From the NCBI GenBank assembly GCA_037176705.1, contig JBAWUJ010000089.1, forward strand, positions 186,001 to 250,000: 64,000 nucleotides of DNA, read 5' to 3'. The stretch comes from Molossus alvarezi (Eukaryota > Chordata > Mammalia > Chiroptera > Molossidae). Below are positions 47,601-58,117 of this stretch, piece by piece. Made by a program: the position numbers and the translations under genes. How positions within the stretch are numbered: position 1 is the first letter of the stretch; the number at the start of each line of letters is the position of its first letter. Below the pieces are notes generated by a model. The model had not been told where the DNA came from, searched no databases, and saw only the letters and a program-made list of their open reading frames with translations.

Positions 47601-48494
47601 AAACTTCCCTCTCAGAACTGCTTTTGCTGCATCCCATAGATTTTGTGTTGTTGTGTGTTCATTTTTATTGATTTCCAGGAAGTTTTTAATTTCTTCCTTG
47701 ATCTCCTCGGTGACCCATTCATTGTTTAATAACATGCTATGTAGCCTCCATGTGTTGAAATGTCTTTGCATGTTCTTGTTGCAATTGATTTCTAGTTTCA
47801 TGCCATTGTGATCTGAGAAGATGCTTGATATGATTTCAATCTTCTTGAACTTGTAGAGATTTAGTTTGTGTCCTATCATGTGGTCTATCTTTGAGAATGT
47901 CCCATGTGCACTTGAGAAGAATGTGTATTCTGTAGTTTTGGCGTGTAATTCTCTGTAGATATCTATTAAATCCATTTGGTCTAGTGCTTCATTTAGAGTC
48001 TCTGTTTCCTTGCTAATTTTTTGCCTAGAGGATCTATCCAGTGCTGTCAACGGGGTGTTGAAGTCCCCTGCTATGATTGTATTGTTGTCGATTTCTCCTT
48101 GAAAGTCCTCCAGAAGATTTTTAATATATTTTGGTGCTCCTATATTGGGTGCATATATGTTTATTAAGGTTATATCTTCCTGTTGGATTGATCCTTTCAA
48201 TATTATGTAGTGACCATCTTTGTCTCTAGTTATGGTCTTCATTTTGAAATCTATTTTATCAGATATGAGAATTGTTACCCCAGCTTTTTTTTGCTTTCCA
48301 TTTGCTTGGAAAATTTTTTTCCATCCCTTCACTTTCAACCTGTGTGAGTCTTTTGTTGAGAGGTGGGTCTCTTGTAAACAACATATAGATGAGTCATGCT
48401 TTCTTATCCAATCAGCTACTCTGTGTCTCTTTATCGGAGCATTCAATCCATTTACGTTTAAGGTGATTATTGATATGTACTTATTTATTGCCAT
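44670..48494 (-). pseudogene. L1 ORF2 (endonuclease-reverse transcriptase), two nonsense codons
   Basis: A single frame of 1,275 codons including the stop, the usual ORF2p length. The APE-type endonuclease motifs are LNVNGL (residues 12-17), QETHL (41-45), GDFNTPL (about 145) and SKIDHMIGH (about 205). RT motifs are [25 protein letters not shown] and the catalytic [10 protein letters not shown] near residue 700. The C-terminal cysteine cluster [19 protein letters not shown] is present. The only lesions are TAA at codon 796 (46,107-46,109; lysine AAA in the plus-strand copy at 5,600) and TAA at codon 1,060 (45,315-45,317). All catalytic residues lie upstream of the first stop. The start ATG in caaaaatggcaataaa is shared with other copies. 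It copies L1 RNA at the target site. Confidence 0.93.
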
Positions 48495-48539
48495 TTTTGT
48501 TTAGTGTGGTTCTATTTTTCTTCCCATTTCTACTGCTAA

Positions 48540-49433
48540 TTACAGCAGTCCTTTTAACATTTCTTGCAGTGCTGGTTTGGTGCTAATGTATTCCCTTAGC
48601 CTTTTTTTGTCTGGGAAGCTCTTTATTTGATCTTCTATTTTGAATGATAGCCTTGCTGGGTAGAGTAGTCTTGGATTCATATTCTTGTTTTTCATGACTT
48701 TGATTACTTCATGCCATTCTCTTCTGGCCTGTAGTGTTTCTTGTGAGAAGTCAGCTGAGAGCCTTATGGGGTTCCCTTTGTAGGTAACCTGTTGCTTATC
48801 TCTTGCTGCTTTTAGGATTCTCTCTTTGTCTTTAATTTATGGCATTTTAATTACTATGTGTCTTGGTGTGGGCCTGTTTGGGTTCTTCTTACTTGGGACT
48901 CTCTGTGCTTCTTGAACTTGAATGCCTTCTTCCTTCACCAAATTAGGGAAGTTTTCTCTCACTATTTTTTTGAATATATTCTCTATCCCTTGCTCATTTT
49001 CTTCTTCTTCGGGGACTCCTATGATGCGAATATTATTACGTTTCCAGTTGTCCCATAGTTCTCTTAAGCTGTCTTCCTGTTTTTTAATAGTTTTTTCCTT
49101 TTGTTTTTCTGATTGGTTGATTTTTTCTACCCTGTCTTCTAATTCACTGATCTGGTCCTCAGCTTCCCCTACTCTGCTTTTTAAACCTTCCAATGTGTTT
49201 TTCATTTCGGATATGTCATTTTTTATCTCTTCTTGTTGGTTTTTAATTTCCATTTGGCTTATTTTCAGTGTCTCTATGTCCTTACTCATGCTGTTCAGCT
49301 TCCTCAAGATCATGGCTCTGAATTCTAGCTCTGTTAACATGCCTAATTGCTCCACATTGATCTCATCTTCGGTGGAGGTGTCTTGCTCTTTCATTTGGCT
49401 TCTGTTTCTGTGTTTCACCATTTTGGCTATCAC
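48540..49433 (-). pseudogene. L1 ORF1 (RNA-binding chaperone), one nonsense codon
   Basis: 298 codons in one frame. The N-terminal coiled coil runs through about residue 110 (MSKDIETLKISQMEIK, SRVGEAEDQISELEDRVEK). The RRM follows with NNIRIIGVPEEEENEQG, then the C-terminal domain (ERILKAARDKQQVTYKG). TAA at codon 199 (48,837-48,839) replaces an AAA lysine found in the copy at 2,685, which would remove the C-terminal domain. ORF1p trimers coat L1 RNA in the cytoplasm. The start is the in-frame ATG at 49,433, five codons upstream of the MVK start used by other copies (MVKHRNRSQ), either of which may be used. Confidence 0.92.
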
Positions 49434-50238
49434 TGAGGGCTTTGGAGCCTGTCAAGTTCTCCCTGTGGGTGTTGGTGTTCTGCTGTTTGTGGCTCGCTCT
49501 CCTGTGTTTAGATGAGCGAGGGAGGACCCACGTTGAACACCACTGTCAAGTCTTACTTTCCTGGTTAAAGTTGCCAGCCCAGGAAAGGTACTGTTATCCT
49601 CTAGCTTTTTGCCTGGAGGCTAGCAGTCTAGGTTAGTTGATGAGTTTTGGGTTGTCAGTTGATTGAAAAACTCCCTCTGGTGCTCAGCCAAGGGGCTTTC
49701 ATGAGGGTGGGGCAGATGCTGGTTATTAGTGAGCCTCAATTAGCACTTCAATGGCCCACAGGTGGGGTTGGATCTCCGAGGGAGGGGCTGCTGCCTCTCT
49801 CAGAGCCCTGGGAAGGAGCAATTTGGCCACCGTCCTGAGTGGATGCACTCAGCCAAAGCTCTGAGCGCCCTCCAAACCCCGAGTGTCCTGACACAGTTCC
49901 AGTCCAGTCCGCCCTCCCTCTGCCGGAGCCCAAGGTGAGTGGCTGTGGCTGTTTCAGCCTCTGTCCCGGCTGCGCTGTGGGGCCGCCTGGGAGTGTAACC
50001 CGAGGGCGCTGCTCCCAGCTAAGGCTGCTGCCGAGCTGCCAACCGTGGGCTCCCAGCCCCGTCTCGCGCCTTCGCAAGCCTACCGGGATGGAGTCAGTGT
50101 CCCTCGTTGTCTGGTCCTCGCAAGCTGCTTTTCTGTTGGTTTTTCCCGTCGATTTGTCTGTGTTATAGTTGTAATTCCAGTTTGGTTCTGGGAGACGGTC
50201 TGTGTAGCTCCGTTCAATCCGCCGCCATTTTTCAGTCC
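49434..50238 (-). promoter_or_regulatory. 5'UTR/promoter of the young L1
   Basis: GC-rich leader. The extreme 5' end holds AAATGGCGGC on the minus strand (50,221-50,230), a YY1-type site in the place where LINE-1 uses YY1 to set the transcription start. A donor-like AGGAAA|GTAAGA lies near 49,553-49,562. Unlike the older elements at 33,722 and 35,440, no 73-bp monomer is attached. Confidence 0.8.
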
Positions 50239-50655
50239 TCTGCACTTTACTCTTGATCTCTTATCAGCCTCTTAACACTCAGGGACCTTGATTTCTCCTG
50301 TGTTTTGATCAGTCAAAGTTTGTAGATATGACAGATAAATTCGGGGCCTTCAAGGTTTCCCCTTACTTTATTCTGGTCCATCCAGGGGTCAAGTGAGGCC
50401 AAGAGACACTATAATGTAGCACCAGCCACTGGAATGTCATTCTGTTTCAACTGTGGTGGCCCTGTCATTTGTCCATGAAGCTGGAGGATCAGTGTCTGAG
50501 GCCAGCCAGACCGTAGCACACTGGGAAGTTGTTTTCTTTGAGCACCTCATGGAGCTAGCTATGGAGAATATGCCTGAAAAGTGTGTGTGGATCCAGCGTG
50601 CCCCAGTGACAAATAGTTGTTAGTGCTGGTGGTTAGTATGTCATAAGTAATTTAA
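50239..50655. repeat. segmental duplication block B', right part
   Basis: Continues the match to 27,211-27,655 ('gatctcttatcagcctctta', 'gccagcca', 'gttgttagtgctgg') after the L1 insertion. Homology fades where block B meets the L1 at 27,660. Confidence 0.85.
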
Positions 50656-51854
50656 ATGTCAGTGCACAGCCAGGAGGTACTGCAACACAAACAGTAATGT
50701 TGAATCCAACATTGACTCCATTCTTCCGCATCAATCACGTTTTGTAAGTAGGTCATTTAAATATAGAAAAGAGAATGGCCAGCCACTTTAAAGGCCCTGA
50801 AAGGCCCTAGATGGATAATCAGAATGTGGCACATGCAACTAAAGAACATGGGCTGGAGGATCCCAAAGATGTGGAGCTGGGGTGACATGAGCCCCATGTC
50901 ACCGAGGGCTAGAGTTAGAGGAGAACAGATCAGCAGTGTGAAATCTGGTGACTTTACTGATAGTCCTGGTGTGTGAATAGAGTGTGGGACCACCAGGGGT
51001 AGGATGGGGGGATGAGCATAGTGTCAGTCAGTCAACCAGGCAGCTCAGAGGATGCACTGACTGAGGGCACTGGCTCCATTCCTGAATGGAGTGTTAATAG
51101 GCAGCATGGTTTCTGTTTTCAGGGTGGTTTTTATCCAGCAGCATACTGCTCTGCCTTTGGCCATACAGTTCCTTCATGGGAGGGGCTCTAAACTGCAGAT
51201 CTTCTCCATGGCCAGAGTATTTACAGGATCTGATGTCCCTGAGTGGGATCCCCTCATATCCAGCAGGGTGTGGCACACACAGAGTCCCAGTATATGCATG
51301 GTGAGCGAAGGTGTGGGTGAAGAAATTATGTTGTCAGACAAATTTCAGATTCACTGAAGCAGAAAATTTTGTTTTAGTCTCATCATCCATTACTTCAGAC
51401 TCAGGCTGCTTTGACTTCAGTGGGCCAAAGGACGCTCAGTTTTAAATACCTTCAAACCTTGCTATCATTCCATATCTACTTTTTCTTCTGACTCATACTA
51501 CTGCTTTCAAATACAAACATGAAAAACATGTCATAGTAACCAGGGGTGTATTGTTTTGCATCATGTTGGGGGATATCTCAAACCTCTTTTACATTTGGGT
51601 TTACAATGAAAAATATGTCATTCTTTAGGTAATGTAAACAATACAGCATGAAATGGGGATATAACATTAAGCTTAGGTCTGTTGCATGAATGTTCAGACT
51701 CCCAAGGAATATTTTGATTAACAGTGCAATTCTCACTCCAGAAATGTGCTTTTGTGAAACAGCATTTTGTGGAAACATTCATTCTCAAATTTTTAACAAT
51801 AGCCACATTATATTTTAAAAGTTAATTTACCTTGGTCAGTTAAAACTAACAATC
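50656..51854. other. unassigned region
   Basis: No recognised repeat or gene. Open frames (for example 51,091-51,357 plus) are short and show no familiar motif. Confidence 0.5.
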
Positions 51855-52032
51855 TCTTATAAAGGGTGGTGGTGGGGGAGAGATAAACCACAGAACTTAT
51901 ATGCATGTATGCATGAACAGTGGACATGGACAACAAACTGGGGAAATGGCAGGGAGGGTGGGGGAGGGGGAATCAGTGGCAGAAAAAGGAGAAATATCTG
52001 TAACAAAAATTAATTAATTAAAAAAAATAAAA
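51855..52032 (+). mobile_element. L1 3'UTR-only insertion
   Basis: Only the last 175 bases of an L1 ('aaccacagaacttatatgca', 'gacatggacaacaaactggg', 'attaattaattaaaaaaa'), a heavily 5'-truncated copy. Confidence 0.88.
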
Positions 52033-52334
52033 GTAACGCTTACAAAATAATCAAAAATGATTTATGTTATGTAATTGTTCAACTGTAATACATTTTTAAA
52101 AGTATTTATGCTTATGGTAGATGCATTTCATCTCGACTACATATAACATCAATTATGAGTTAACTGTTGTGATACTTTGTTTTTGTCTTGTTTTACTTGT
52201 AAGAATTAGCCCAACCATCATTCCCTGCTGACACATGGAAGAGATTTTTCCTGGAAGAGAAAGGCTCATAGTGTAGAGCTCTTCCATAATTCTCTCCCTA
52301 CATGTGTCTGGTCCTTTACTTTGAAATTGCTTGT
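52033..52334. other. AT-rich unassigned segment
   Basis: No gene or repeat recognised. Confidence 0.5.
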
Positions 52335-54058
52335 GTCTGACCAGTGTGGCTCAGTGGTTGAGCATGGACCCATGCATCCAGCAGCAGCCCACCCCAGCCA
52401 CCACCTGCAGTAATGGAGATGTCCAGCAGGACACGGCACCAGTAGGGGCAAGGCGGTCCAGCAATGTGTCACACCTGTGGAGTCTGCAGCTCCTCCTAGC
52501 CCCAGGGCCCCTGCAACACTGCCTGTCACAACAGACCAATACCACCCACCAGTAAAACCTCTAGGATCAGCAGCACAAAAAAGCCTCTGAACACCAGAAC
52601 AGAACCAGAAGAATCCAGGGGGCTCTACAGCTTTAGCGGATACACACTGACCTGCCTACGCATCCCAACATCACTCATCATGCCTAGAACTACCAGTCAG
52701 CTAAAATGGTGAAACAACGAAACAACATTCAAGTGAGAGAAAAGGAGGAATCACCAGAAAAAGAACTACATGAAATGAAAGAAAGAAATGTGTCAGATAA
52801 AGAATTCAAAGAAATGATGTTAAGGGTGCTCAAGCAATTCTATCAGAACTACAAGCAACTTAATGAGAATTATAAAGAGCTCAGCAGGAAATACATCACT
52901 TCAAAAAAAGACGTAGAAGCTATGAATAAAACTCACAAGAAAACAATGAAAGGCATAGCTGATATGAAAAACACCTTAGAAGGATTCAATAGTAGATTAG
53001 AGAAAGCTGAAGTCTGAATTTGTGAGTTAGAAGACAAGTTAGAAAAAATTGCTCAAATAGAGCAGCAAATGGGGAAGAAATTAAAAAAGATCAGGATAAT
53101 TTAAGAAAGCTTTCAGAAAACACAAAATGTAACAACATTGGCATCAGGGAACAGGGGGGACCAGAACAAGAAAAATTGGAGAAACAATAGAGAACTTTTT
53201 TGAAGAAATGTTGTCAGAAACATCCAGAATTTGGCCTAGAAAAATGTCACTCAAGTCCAGGAAACGTAGCATGCCCCCAAAACCATGAACTTATAATAAC
53301 CCACAGTTAGACACATCATAATTAAAAGGACACACATCAAAGACACAAAAAGGAATCTTATAGGAAGCAAACGAGAGACAGAAAGTAACCTACATTAGAG
53401 CTCCCTTAGGCTGTCAGCTAATTTTTTCAAGACAAACACTGCAGGCCTGAAGGAGGAGCATTAAGTGTACAAAGTAATGAAAGGCAAGGGTCTGAATCCA
53501 AGACTACTTCACCCAGCAAGGCTAGCATCAAAAATTGAAGGTAAAATAAATAATTTACAAACAAACAAAAAAAAGCTATAGGAGTTTATCCCTATCAAAC
53601 GAGCACTGCAAGAAACAGTAAAGGAACTGGTGTAAGAAGAAGAAATCGACAGAGAGAGATAAGAACACAGTCATATAATAAAAAGGACAACTAAGAAATT
53701 TCTATCAATAGTAACCTTAAATGTAAATGGGTTAAGTGCACCTATCAAAAGCCATAGGGTAGCTGATTGAAAAGAAAACACAAACCATATATATGCTGTC
53801 TACAAGAGACCCATGTCAAAACAAAAGACTCACACAGGATAAAAAAAAAGTGATGGAAAAATTTTTTCAGGGAAATGAAAAGGAAAAAAAAAGAAGCTCA
53901 TCTGGCAGAACACATATCTGATAAGATTGATTAAAAATGAGGGCCATAGTAAGATACAAAGTAGGTCATATATAATATAAAAAGGATCAAACCAACACAA
54001 GAATATAACGTAGGTAAACATATATGCATCAAACCAGAATCTCCAAAAAATATTTCAT
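52335..54058 (+). mobile_element. 5' half of an older L1, ending in TSPY exon 2
   Basis: Starts with a tRNA-like SINE scrap ('tctgaccagtgtggctcagt'), then 5'UTR, ORF1 remnant (52,706-53,634) and the first endonuclease part of ORF2 (53,700-54,058). ORF1 retains a long coiled coil (SDKEFKEMMLRVLKQFYQNY; NYKELSRKYITSKKDVEAM) before a TGA at 53,015. It stops within ORF2 exactly where truncated TSPY exon 2 begins, so the junction is a rearrangement, not a normal L1 3' end. Confidence 0.82.
52706..53634 (+). pseudogene. ORF1 remnant of the older L1
   Basis: Coiled-coil part intact for 103 codons (MVKQRNNIQVREKEES to EGFNSRLEKAEV), then TGA. The RRM and C-terminal parts are recognisable but shifted (NNIGIREQG-like near 53,130; 'aaggcaagggtctgaatcca'). 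Same subfamily as the minus-strand ORF1 at 39,588-40,250. Confidence 0.8.
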
Positions 54059-54533
54059 CTCTGATGATGGCTGCTATCTGGGAGTGGTTCAGAATCTGTT
54101 TTTTGATTAATAATTTTCAGAGACTAGCAAAGGGAGAGTTCAAAGGCACACAGTATAACGGGAGACCACAGTGGACCATTGCCATAGACTGCAGTCATTG
54201 CCTACTATCCAAAATCCTCCTCATCTGCCTCTCTTACACATTCTGACAACCATACTACCTTTGGCTTCATGTTCTCCTAAAACTGTCTGCAGTAATAAAG
54301 AGAAAATACATTTTCAACACTTTCCCGAGCCTTACCTGACCTCTGTGTGCTGTTTCCATGGATTCAGTCATAAGTAGGTGCATATACACTGTCTCACAGG
54401 TCTTTAGTCCCCTGAGAAAAGTCTGTGTGTCCCCAAAACAGTGTCAGCACACATCTTCTTGTGATTTTTCCTTTGAGAACAGCTGCTCATATTTGGAAAT
54501 ACTCAGCTTGCAATGACATTATTTAGGGCTGTG

Positions 54534-54536
<3 letters not shown>

Positions 54537-54569
<33 letters not shown>
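54537..54569. repeat. GT microsatellite in TSPY intron 1
   Basis: About 16 uninterrupted GT units; the matching place in copy 1 (23,921-24,012) is interrupted. Confidence 0.92.
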
Positions 54570-54570
<1 letters not shown>

Positions 54571-54778
54571 ACGCATGTACTTGTGCTCATATAGGTGTGT
54601 CAATGTGTGTGACTATGAAAGAAGGGTGGAGGTTCACATTGTTGCCTCTCTTAAATTCATTTCATAATCAGATGTTTCTGAAAGAGGATATTGGAATCAC
54701 TTGTCTCATATTTGGTTAGTAACAAACTGTGTTTCCCCACTGAGCTCATTTGTAATAGAAAAATTTTTTTTTAGAGGA

Positions 54779-55213
54779 TGTGGAGTTCTAAGGATCATGA
54801 AAGTGATATCACTCAAGACAACTAAGGGCAGCTGCAAAGGACCTAACCTTATTGCATTCCCATGATCATGGCTGAAGCTTTGCAAAGGAGCTCAGGAGCT
54901 CCTATGCTGCCAACAGGGGGAGCCTGAAGGAGCAGCTGCAAGCACTGACCTTCCTGGGAACATTCTTACTAAGAACAGTATGTGTATAGACAAGGGACTA
55001 TGTTATTGAGATAAAGGATTCAAGGAAAGAATAAGGAGCAAAGTCCAATAAAGTTGCTAAGTAAGCAGAGCTGGTGGCCAAATTTTGCCTTTAAAAATAA
55101 ACTGCTGCAAGCACTCCGGGCTGCAACCATGTCCTGTCTGTGTGTGTCTTGTGTTCTGTGGGTCTTGTGTTCTGTGTTCATTTTCTTCTTCAACTTATAA
55201 AGGAACCGCTACA
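54779..55213 (+). mobile_element. solo LTR of an endogenous retrovirus (likely class II)
   Basis: An extra block relative to TSPY copy 1. It starts tgtggagttc and ends ccgctaca (TG...CA borders), with poly-A signals aataaa at about 55,029 and 55,096, followed by 'actgctgcaagcactccggg' and a TGT/CTTGTGTTCTG-rich end. The length and the TG/CA ends fit a solo LTR. No internal retroviral sequence remains. I could not confirm a target-site duplication. Confidence 0.65.
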
Positions 55214-56100
55214 GGCATGGGCAGGGGATAGAATAGAAAATGGAAGAACTTTAGATTGCCAAGGACAATGGATCCTTCCAATATGTGATTTGTGGCAGTG
55301 GTAGCCAGTGCTGGTACTTTTTGTCCTGGAGACTGAATGAGAGATTCACACTTGCCCAGATTTGTGCCACCATGGATGGCAGGCTGTTTCCTCTGCAATG
55401 AAACCTTCACCTTGGCCAGGCTCCTTTGGCCCATAACCCCTGTCCTCTGTATCACAGTCAAGCCAGAAAGCCATGGTCAATTATAGAGCTTTGGACCACA
55501 TGCTGGGAATGCACTAATTGATGGCCCTTCTGAGCTCAATAATGGGTTTTAGTTGCTTAGCAGCCTTGTGCTTCACTTGAATGTAAGCCCTGCAAGTTCA
55601 GGCTCTCTCACTGCTCAGCTGAACTGAAGGGCATGCAGTGCCTCGAGCGCCTACCGGGTGCTCCAGGCACTGGCCCACCAGGCCCTGCCTCTCTTCTCTG
55701 CTCCTCCTCAGCCTTGTCCTCGATATATACCTGGGCCTCGGCCTCCTTGGTGGCACACATTTGCTCCCCACGGGACACTCTCACTACCTGCATGAGATGG
55801 TGCATGTCCAGGAGCCGCTCTGCCCCCAGCAATGCCTCTGCCCTCTTCTCCAGTGCTTCTGCTACTCTCAGAGTTTACCCTGAAGCTGGAGGTCACTGCG
55901 CCATCCCACCTATCCTGGCCTGCAGGGTCCCAGTGCCGTGGCCCCACCCCTACAAAGAGCTTTGAATCCCTGTTTTGAACTGAAGGGCCCTTCCAGTTCT
56001 AGTGCTGACCCAGGGTGCCAGGGGAGCCCGCTATCTTCAGATGCAGGGGAACTCACCTTGTGGCCCTGGCTCTGTGCTGGGCAGCTGCTAAGAAGCAGCA

Positions 56101-56542
56101 AGGAGCAGCAAGTGTCTCTGCTGAGCCAGCGAGCCCACACTGAGTAGCTAATGTCCTGATGTGGGTCCTTGAGAAGGACTTTTTGCTGCAAGAGTTGGGC
56201 CTCTAAGCAAGACTCAGGTCGCCCCCTTGCTGAAAGGCCACTGAGCAAAGTGTGAGCTTTGCTGGCCACAACCCGCCGAAGCCTACCACCTACTCCAGCA
56301 GGGAGGGAGGACTTCACCTTTTTCTTCTCCTGCATCCTTTCCTCACCTGGGCCTGCCCCCACATGCAGGCCCACTGACCTCACAAAACACCACTACATGA
56401 CTTTATCTGGGGGTTCTCTGGGTATCCACCCCTGCCCTTTGCACCAGAAAGACTCATCTCATTTGTGCCCATACTGAATTAGTGTACTGCATCGCTTTCA
56501 AAGGAGGCACCTTTATCCCTGTGAAATGGACAGCGACAGCCC
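56101..56542. repeat. segmental duplication block A', TSPY upstream flank
   Basis: Matches 25,070-25,512 (for example 'gcctgcccccacatgcaggc'). Homology ends at about 56,542, where an old SINE starts, so the promoter-distal flank (block B) is missing here. Confidence 0.8.
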
Positions 56543-56760
56543 TGGCCTGGGGTTGGATAGGTTGGAGTGTGGTCCCACAAAGCACACAGGTTGCAGCTCC
56601 CAGGGCGGTTCCAAGATCACACCTAGGACATGTTTAGTTTTCTGGTTGGGGTGCTTACGGGAGAAAAGAAAACTATGTGTCTGTGTCTTCTCTCTTTGTC
56701 TCTCTCCCTCCTATTATTTCTCTTTCTCACATCATCAACTTATCCTAAGATGAGGAGTAA
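56543..56760 (+). mobile_element. old SINE remnant
   Basis: Eroded head (cctggcctggggttggatag), tctctctttgtctctctccc tract and 'cttatcctaagatgagga' tail, in the same order as the VES-type elements. Confidence 0.6.
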
Positions 56761-57495
56761 GTAAAGACATAGACAGTAGTCACAAACTGGGCAGTGGGGC
56801 CTCCTCACATAGAAGGTATTGAAGATCAAGAGGATGCTAAGGGAACACCTGTGGCTGGGACAATGTAGCCTGTGCTCTGGCTGACCTGAATGCTCCCAGA
56901 AGGGCTCACTCCATGTGTCCCAAGTTAGCTCTCCTTCAGTCTTCCTCCACTTTCTCGCCTAGCTGCCTTTCCTTCTCTCTATATCTCCCTCCTCTCCCTC
57001 CCTGGTGTTCACATTGACCACTGTAGCAATGGGCAGTTTAAACAAAATATATCGATTTCTGTTTCTAAAAATTAGTATTGATTTTTTAGAGAGACATGTA
57101 AAAAAGGAGCTTTTTTGAAGTCATATTTTTAAGAATAACCCTTCCCCAGCCTAAACAAAATTAAACTCCAATTCTGGAAATTCAAAACTAATCCTCTGCC
57201 TCGATTTCTTGATGACACAGCTTTATTCCTTTGTCACTCAGTTTGTCCAGGTGAGACATCAATGTCCAGAGACTGGGAAACACAGGGCCGAGTGCATGGC
57301 CAGGATCAGTTCACATGTCCTTCTCTCTATCCAGTCACCCTGAGCCATGGTTTGCACATAGTATTCAGGGTATGGTGCCACATGTCCTGCTTCATTGAAG
57401 ATAAAGTGAAAAATATCCTCGACTAAGTAATAAAGTAATATTAATAATGATGATCATCATCAATAGAAGCCCTAATGGAAAAGGAGGTTCATGCT
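56761..57495. other. unassigned region
   Basis: No gene recognised. A short SINE-tail-like piece ('gaaaaatatcctcgacta') is at 57,408-57,425. Confidence 0.45.
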
Positions 57496-57499
57496 GCAA

Positions 57500-58032
57500 C
57501 TGGGACCGCAAAAAATGTCTGCAGTCCTATATTCAACATGTTCCATCCCAACCTCTTTATAATAAACAGTGTTCTCACTTGGTCCTACAGGATTGGGGCA
57601 CCCAAGGAGGGTGCAAAACAGCTCTGATAATCAGAAGAGGTAACTGGGGCACAGGTACACCTTTCTATAAAAAGTCAGCTAGCTGTTTGTGGTAGGGTGG
57701 TAGGAAGAACGTGATGCAAGCATCTACTTCTGGAGGGGAAGGTGGCCTGAGGGTGTGGTTCTTGGCCTGCAAGAAGAGTTCCGAGGAGCGAGACATGAGT
57801 GTGCTATTGTTTTGAGGTATATTGGACATTTCCACTCCCTCATCTTCCTTAAGTTTCCTCAGCAAGTATCTGAATGGTAATACAGTTCTCCAGATTTCTT
57901 GTATCATCATGACACCCTGATGACCAGAGGGCATGGGCTCTATTTCTCACAGCCTCAATGTTGCCATGTGGAAAAAAAATGTTCCAGCTACTGGGCAAGG
58001 CAAGGTTGAGAAACCAGCTAGAATCTTCTCAC
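57500..58032. repeat. segmental duplication block C, TSPY downstream flank
   Basis: Matches 61,740-62,274 with scattered indels ('ctgcagtcctat', 'cttcctcag', 'cctcaatgttgccatgtgg'). In both places it lies immediately 3' of TSPY exon 5 (minus strand), so it is the gene's own downstream flank and may include the last small exon and poly-A region. Confidence 0.78.
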
Positions 58033-58117
58033 CTGTCCTGGTCTCTCTCTCCTCTTAGGGTGCTGTCATCCTCACATAGTACTTCAGGAGATCACTCCAC
58101 AGGTCCTTTGTGAAGAT
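58033..58117 (-). pseudogene. TSPY: TSPY-like copy 3, exon 5 only
   Basis: An 85-bp exon with a good acceptor (ttctttctaccag) and donor (gacag|gtgaga). It reads IFTKDLWSDLLKYYVRMTAP then TAA, corresponding to the TSPY C-terminal KDLWRNPLQYYKRM region of the SET/NAP domain. It is the best-preserved exon 5 in the window, with no shift. The upstream exons that should lie to the right (exon 4 about 100 bases away, as in copy 4) are not there: 58,140-58,400 is unrelated. This is a gene fragment left by rearrangement. Confidence 0.8.

Larger units (their letters stand above)
44406..50238 (-). mobile_element. young full-length L1, nearly intact
   Basis: 5,833 bp flanked by target-site duplications of about 16 bp (tctgcactttactctt) at 44,390-44,405 and 50,239-50,254. 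Reading leftward: 5'UTR 50,238-49,434, ORF1 49,433-48,540, ORF2 48,494-44,670, 3'UTR and A-rich tail to 44,406. The frames hold only three premature stops in total (one in ORF1, two in ORF2) and no frameshift that I can find. The matching site in block B (about 27,205-27,225) is empty, so the insertion is younger than the duplication. Confidence 0.96.
54059..56100 (-). pseudogene. TSPY: TSPY-like copy 2, exon 1 and cut exon 2
   Basis: Exon 2 begins at 54,095 after an intact acceptor (aaaaaacag) and reads ILNHSQIAAII, corresponding to the ANHPQMSALI stretch of TSPY. It is cut after about 13 codons by the L1 junction near 54,058. Exon 1 (about 56,100-55,487) keeps the acidic region LLDMHHLMQVVRVSRGEQMC and, further on, YIQVKHKAAKQLKPIIELRR and CIPSMW. 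Lesions: a 1-bp insertion before LLDMHH, another shift near 55,655, TAG in the ELRRAIN position, and a lost donor (gct|ctataa where copy 1 has gca|gtatta). Intron 1 carries an LTR at 54,779-55,213. Exons 3-5 are absent, so the copy cannot make TSPY protein. Confidence 0.85.

Noticed and set aside
46174..49515. Long plus-strand frames across 46,174-46,770 and 48,922-49,515
   Set aside because: They are antisense shadows of L1 ORF2 and ORF1. The minus-strand frames carry the family motifs and the plus frames do not.
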